Shown here: one piece after another, positions 6,164 to 8,204 of the stretch
Position numbering within the stretch: position 1 is the stretch's first letter
Layout: every line of letters begins with the position of its first letter
Source of the DNA: Roseibacillus sp.
GTDB taxonomy: Bacteria; Verrucomicrobiota; Verrucomicrobiia; Verrucomicrobiales; Akkermansiaceae
Direction: 5' to 3'
DNA: 8,204 nucleotides
Assembly (NCBI GenBank): GCA_002729275.1
Contig: PBTP01000086.1
Location: 38,922-47,125 of the forward strand
The notes under the pieces: generated by a model
What the model was told of the DNA's origin: nothing
The model's database searches: none
Seen by the model: only the letters and a program-made list of their open reading frames with translations
Program-made: the position numbers and the translations under genes

Positions 6164-7708
6164 ATGAAGACGCTAATTGGAATTCTCATAACCCTCGTTC
6201 TTCTTGGAGTTGCGCTAGTCTGGACCTACCGGAAGGATCGGAAGAGCACCGCTACTGCGCGCGTGGTCACTGTCTATTGTGCTGCAGGAATGAAAAAGCC
6301 GGCAGAGGCCATCGCCGCGGATTATCGGGAGGAATATGGAGTGCAGGTCAATTTTCAGTTTGGTGGTACGGTCGCGCTCCTGAGTCAGATCGAGAACGCT
6401 CCCAGGGGGGATCTTTTCATCGCTGCCGATGAACACGCAATAGGGCTCGCCCGGAAAAAGGACCTCATCGAGGAGACCCTCCCTCTGGCCCACCAGTATC
6501 CTGTGATCGCAGTGCAGGCTGGTAATCCAAAGAATGTCCTTGGCTTTGAGGATCTCTTCCGGGATGACCTGCGCGTTGCGGTGGGCAACAAGGAAACCGC
6601 AAGTATTGGAAAGGCGACCAGGGCGGTATTGGGAGAACGGTGGGAGGAGCTTCTCGCAAAAGTAGCGGTAACTAAAACCACCGTAATGGAGCTCGCTGCT
6701 GATCTTTCCTTCGGCGCGGTGGATGCCGCCGTGATCTGGAACTCAACGGTCCCCCAGTTCAATAAGCTGGAAGCGGTAGAGGTGGATCATTTTACGGCGC
6801 ACAAGGATAAGGTCACTGTATCGGTGCTCAAGGCCTCCGGGGCGTCAGCCTCTGCGCTCAAATTTGCACGCTACCTTAATGCCCCTGGGAAGGGGAGTGC
6901 GGTATTTTCCGAGATGAAGTTTGAAGCCATAGCGGGAGACGAGTGGGCCGAGAAACCTGTTCTGGTTCTTTATAGTGGAGGGGTCAACCGACCAGCTGTT
7001 AGTGAAACTCTGAAGGAGTTTGCCAAGCGCGAAGGAGTCACCGTTGATACGATGTTCAACGGGTGTGGGGTTCTATGCGCAGCCATGCAGGCCATGAATG
7101 ACGCCTCCAATCCACGCTTTCCTGATGCCTATTACGCCTGTGACCTCTGTTTTGTGCCACCGGTTGAGGAAAGCTTCCCTGAGGCAGTCATGCTGACCCA
7201 GACCGTCATCGGCATTGCCGTTCCCAAGGGTAACCCCAAGAACATCCGGACTCTGGCAGATCTTGGAGGGCCTGAACTCAAGGTGGGCATTAATAACGCC
7301 CAGCAGTCGACCTTGGGTTTCATGACGGCTGGAATGTTGAAGCAGTCTGCCCTGGAGGAGGCGGTTCGGCGTAATGTGCGAGCGGAAGTGCCGACAGCTG
7401 ACCTTCTGATCAATCAGATTCGGACCGGAAGTCTTGATGCGGTGGTGGTTTACGAGGTGAATTACAAGCTGGCAGAGGAGTATCTGGATTTCATCAGGAT
7501 TGATCACGAGGGAGCGAGGGCGGTGCAGCCCTTCGCGGTGCGGGTGGATTCCCCCCGCAGGCTTCTCGGGGCGCGACTCCTTGCCTTTATGCAGAAGAAT
7601 CGTGCTCGGTTTGAAGCGAGCGGATTTGCCTGGATTGAGGACCAGGAGCCGGTGAAAAGCTCTGAGCTGGAAATTCCGCCGTGGCTTCTGAAGCCTCAGA
7701 AACCGTAG
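6164..7708 (+). CDS. modA: Molybdate/tungstate ABC transporter substrate-binding protein, tandem two-domain form
   Basis: The 514 residues comprise one N-terminal hydrophobic segment (3-20) and two consecutive ModA-like binding domains (SBP_bac_11 type). Domain 1 (about 34-260) shows VYCAAGMKKPAEAIAADY, FQFGGTVALLSQIENAPRGD and LFIAADEHA, the expected ModA landmarks. Domain 2 (about 264-500) repeats the pattern: VLYSGGVNRPAVSETLKEF, MFNGCGVLCAAM, PDAYYACDLCF, then VIGIAVPKGNPKNIRTLADL and GSLDAVVVYEVNY. Usual ModA proteins have one such domain of about 230-260 residues, so this is a duplication or fusion. Domain 2 carries four close cysteines (301, 305, 326, 329) near the predicted ligand cleft. 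The first segment has no lipobox, so the protein is either cleaved and periplasmic or anchored by that helix. An in-frame TAG directly precedes the ATG, which fixes the upstream limit of the start. The gene lies 42 bases after the previous one and two bases before modB. Tungstate rather than molybdate specificity cannot be excluded. Confidence 0.9.
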   Translation: MKTLIGILITLVLLGVALVWTYRKDRKSTATARVVTVYCAAGMKKPAEAIAADYREEYGVQVNFQFGGTVALLSQIENAPRGDLFIAADEHAIGLARKKDLIEETLPLAHQYPVIAVQAGNPKNVLGFEDLFRDDLRVAVGNKETASIGKATRAVLGERWEELLAKVAVTKTTVMELAADLSFGAVDAAVIWNSTVPQFNKLEAVEVDHFTAHKDKVTVSVLKASGASASALKFARYLNAPGKGSAVFSEMKFEAIAGDEWAEKPVLVLYSGGVNRPAVSETLKEFAKREGVTVDTMFNGCGVLCAAMQAMNDASNPRFPDAYYACDLCFVPPVEESFPEAVMLTQTVIGIAVPKGNPKNIRTLADLGGPELKVGINNAQQSTLGFMTAGMLKQSALEEAVRRNVRAEVPTADLLINQIRTGSLDAVVVYEVNYKLAEEYLDFIRIDHEGARAVQPFAVRVDSPRRLLGARLLAFMQKNRARFEASGFAWIEDQEPVKSSELEIPPWLLKPQKP

Positions 7709-7710
7709 GC

Positions 7711-8204
7711 ATGAGTCGACTGGTGAAATTCCTGAAGGCTCCATGGCATTTCATGTTACGCCTGAGGCGTGATCCTAATGCTCGCTTCTGGTTCCTGATC
7801 TCTCTGGCGACCGCCGGGTATGTCCTTTTTATCGTCGCGATGCTGGTCGCTACCGCGGTGCACAGCACTCCCGGGGATCTGCTCAGTGCCCTCCAGTCAC
7901 GGGAGATCCAGCACTCTATCTATCTCAGTCTTCTAACCTGCTCTCTCACGGCACTGCTTTCCCTCCTGACGGCAGTGCCGATTGGCTACCTTCTGGCCCG
8001 CCGGAAATTCTTTGGAAAAGCGCTCGTAGAGTCCATTCTCGATATCCCGATAGTATTGCCTCCGATGGTGATTGGGCTCTGTCTTCTGATCCTCTTCCAG
8101 ACTCGGATGGGTGGGTTTGTGGATTCTGTGATTCCCTTCACCTACACTGTGTTCGGGGTGGTGCTCGCCCAGTTTGTGATTGGGGTAGCCTTCGCTATTC
8201 GGAC
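7711..8204 (+). CDS. modB: Molybdate-type ABC transporter permease, 5' portion (runs off the right edge)
   Basis: Translation from the ATG at 7711 stays open to the window end and gives 164 residues. After a basic cytoplasmic start (residues 1-25) there is a first membrane helix (about 26-50), a second (70-96) beginning SIYLSLLTCSLTALLSLL, and the characteristic ModB stretch VPIGYLLARRKFFGK (89-103), LDIPIVLPPMVIGLCLLILF (110-129) and a third and fourth hydrophobic region. The LARxxFxGK...PIVLPPxVxG pattern is that of inner-membrane permeases of the molybdate/sulfate/tungstate class; the upstream ModA-like protein favours molybdate or tungstate. The EAA loop that contacts the ATPase has not been reached. 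The start follows the modA stop after two bases, so translation is probably coupled. The rest of modB and an ATPase gene (modC) are expected to the right. The N-terminus is slightly longer than that of Escherichia coli ModB as I remember it. Confidence 0.92.
   Translation, partial: MSRLVKFLKAPWHFMLRLRRDPNARFWFLISLATAGYVLFIVAMLVATAVHSTPGDLLSALQSREIQHSIYLSLLTCSLTALLSLLTAVPIGYLLARRKFFGKALVESILDIPIVLPPMVIGLCLLILFQTRMGGFVDSVIPFTYTVFGVVLAQFVIGVAFAIR

Noticed and set aside
7073..7744. Minus-strand open frame of 223 residues at the modA end
   Set aside because: It overlaps the second ModA-like domain and the start of modB, both well supported; its translation resembles nothing known.

Overview
The window reads as a chromosomal segment of a Planctomycetes-Verrucomicrobia-Chlamydiae (PVC) group bacterium, most likely a member of Verrucomicrobiota. 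The reasons are a very large secreted beta-propeller protein that opens with a methyltransferase-like segment, an architecture I recall from Verrucomicrobiota and Planctomycetota, and a companion protein of unknown function with the CxVPVFRYAL-type N-terminus also recalled from PVC genomes. Base composition looks moderately GC-rich throughout and shows no obvious break. The taxonomic assignment is inference from remembered family distributions, not from a search.

Layout: positions 1-1038 hold two genes on the minus strand, a MoaD-type sulfur-carrier protein (1038-754) followed after 10 bases by a HesA/MoeB/ThiF-type activating enzyme (743 to beyond the left edge). A divergent spacer (about 1039-1166) contains one perfect 7-bp inverted repeat. 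From 1167 to the right edge all genes lie on the plus strand with short gaps: a 1290-residue exported protein (methyltransferase-like segment, PQQ-type beta-propeller repeats, LamG-like domain), a 357-residue protein with a membrane segment at each end, a 514-residue molybdate-type binding protein made of two fused ModA-like halves, and the first 164 residues of a ModB-type permease that runs off the window.

The common thread is molybdenum (or tungsten). The minus-strand pair would make and activate the small protein that donates sulfur for the dithiolene of molybdopterin, and the plus-strand operon would import the oxyanion. An ATPase gene (modC) is expected just past position 8204. The two genes that precede modA have no known role in molybdate uptake. 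Their tight packing with it is the most interesting feature of the window and may point to an extracytoplasmic function tied to oxyanion capture or to a molybdoenzyme encoded nearby. That link is inferred from gene order only.

There are no RNA genes, mobile elements, CRISPR arrays or convincing terminators in the window. No gap between genes exceeds about 130 bases.
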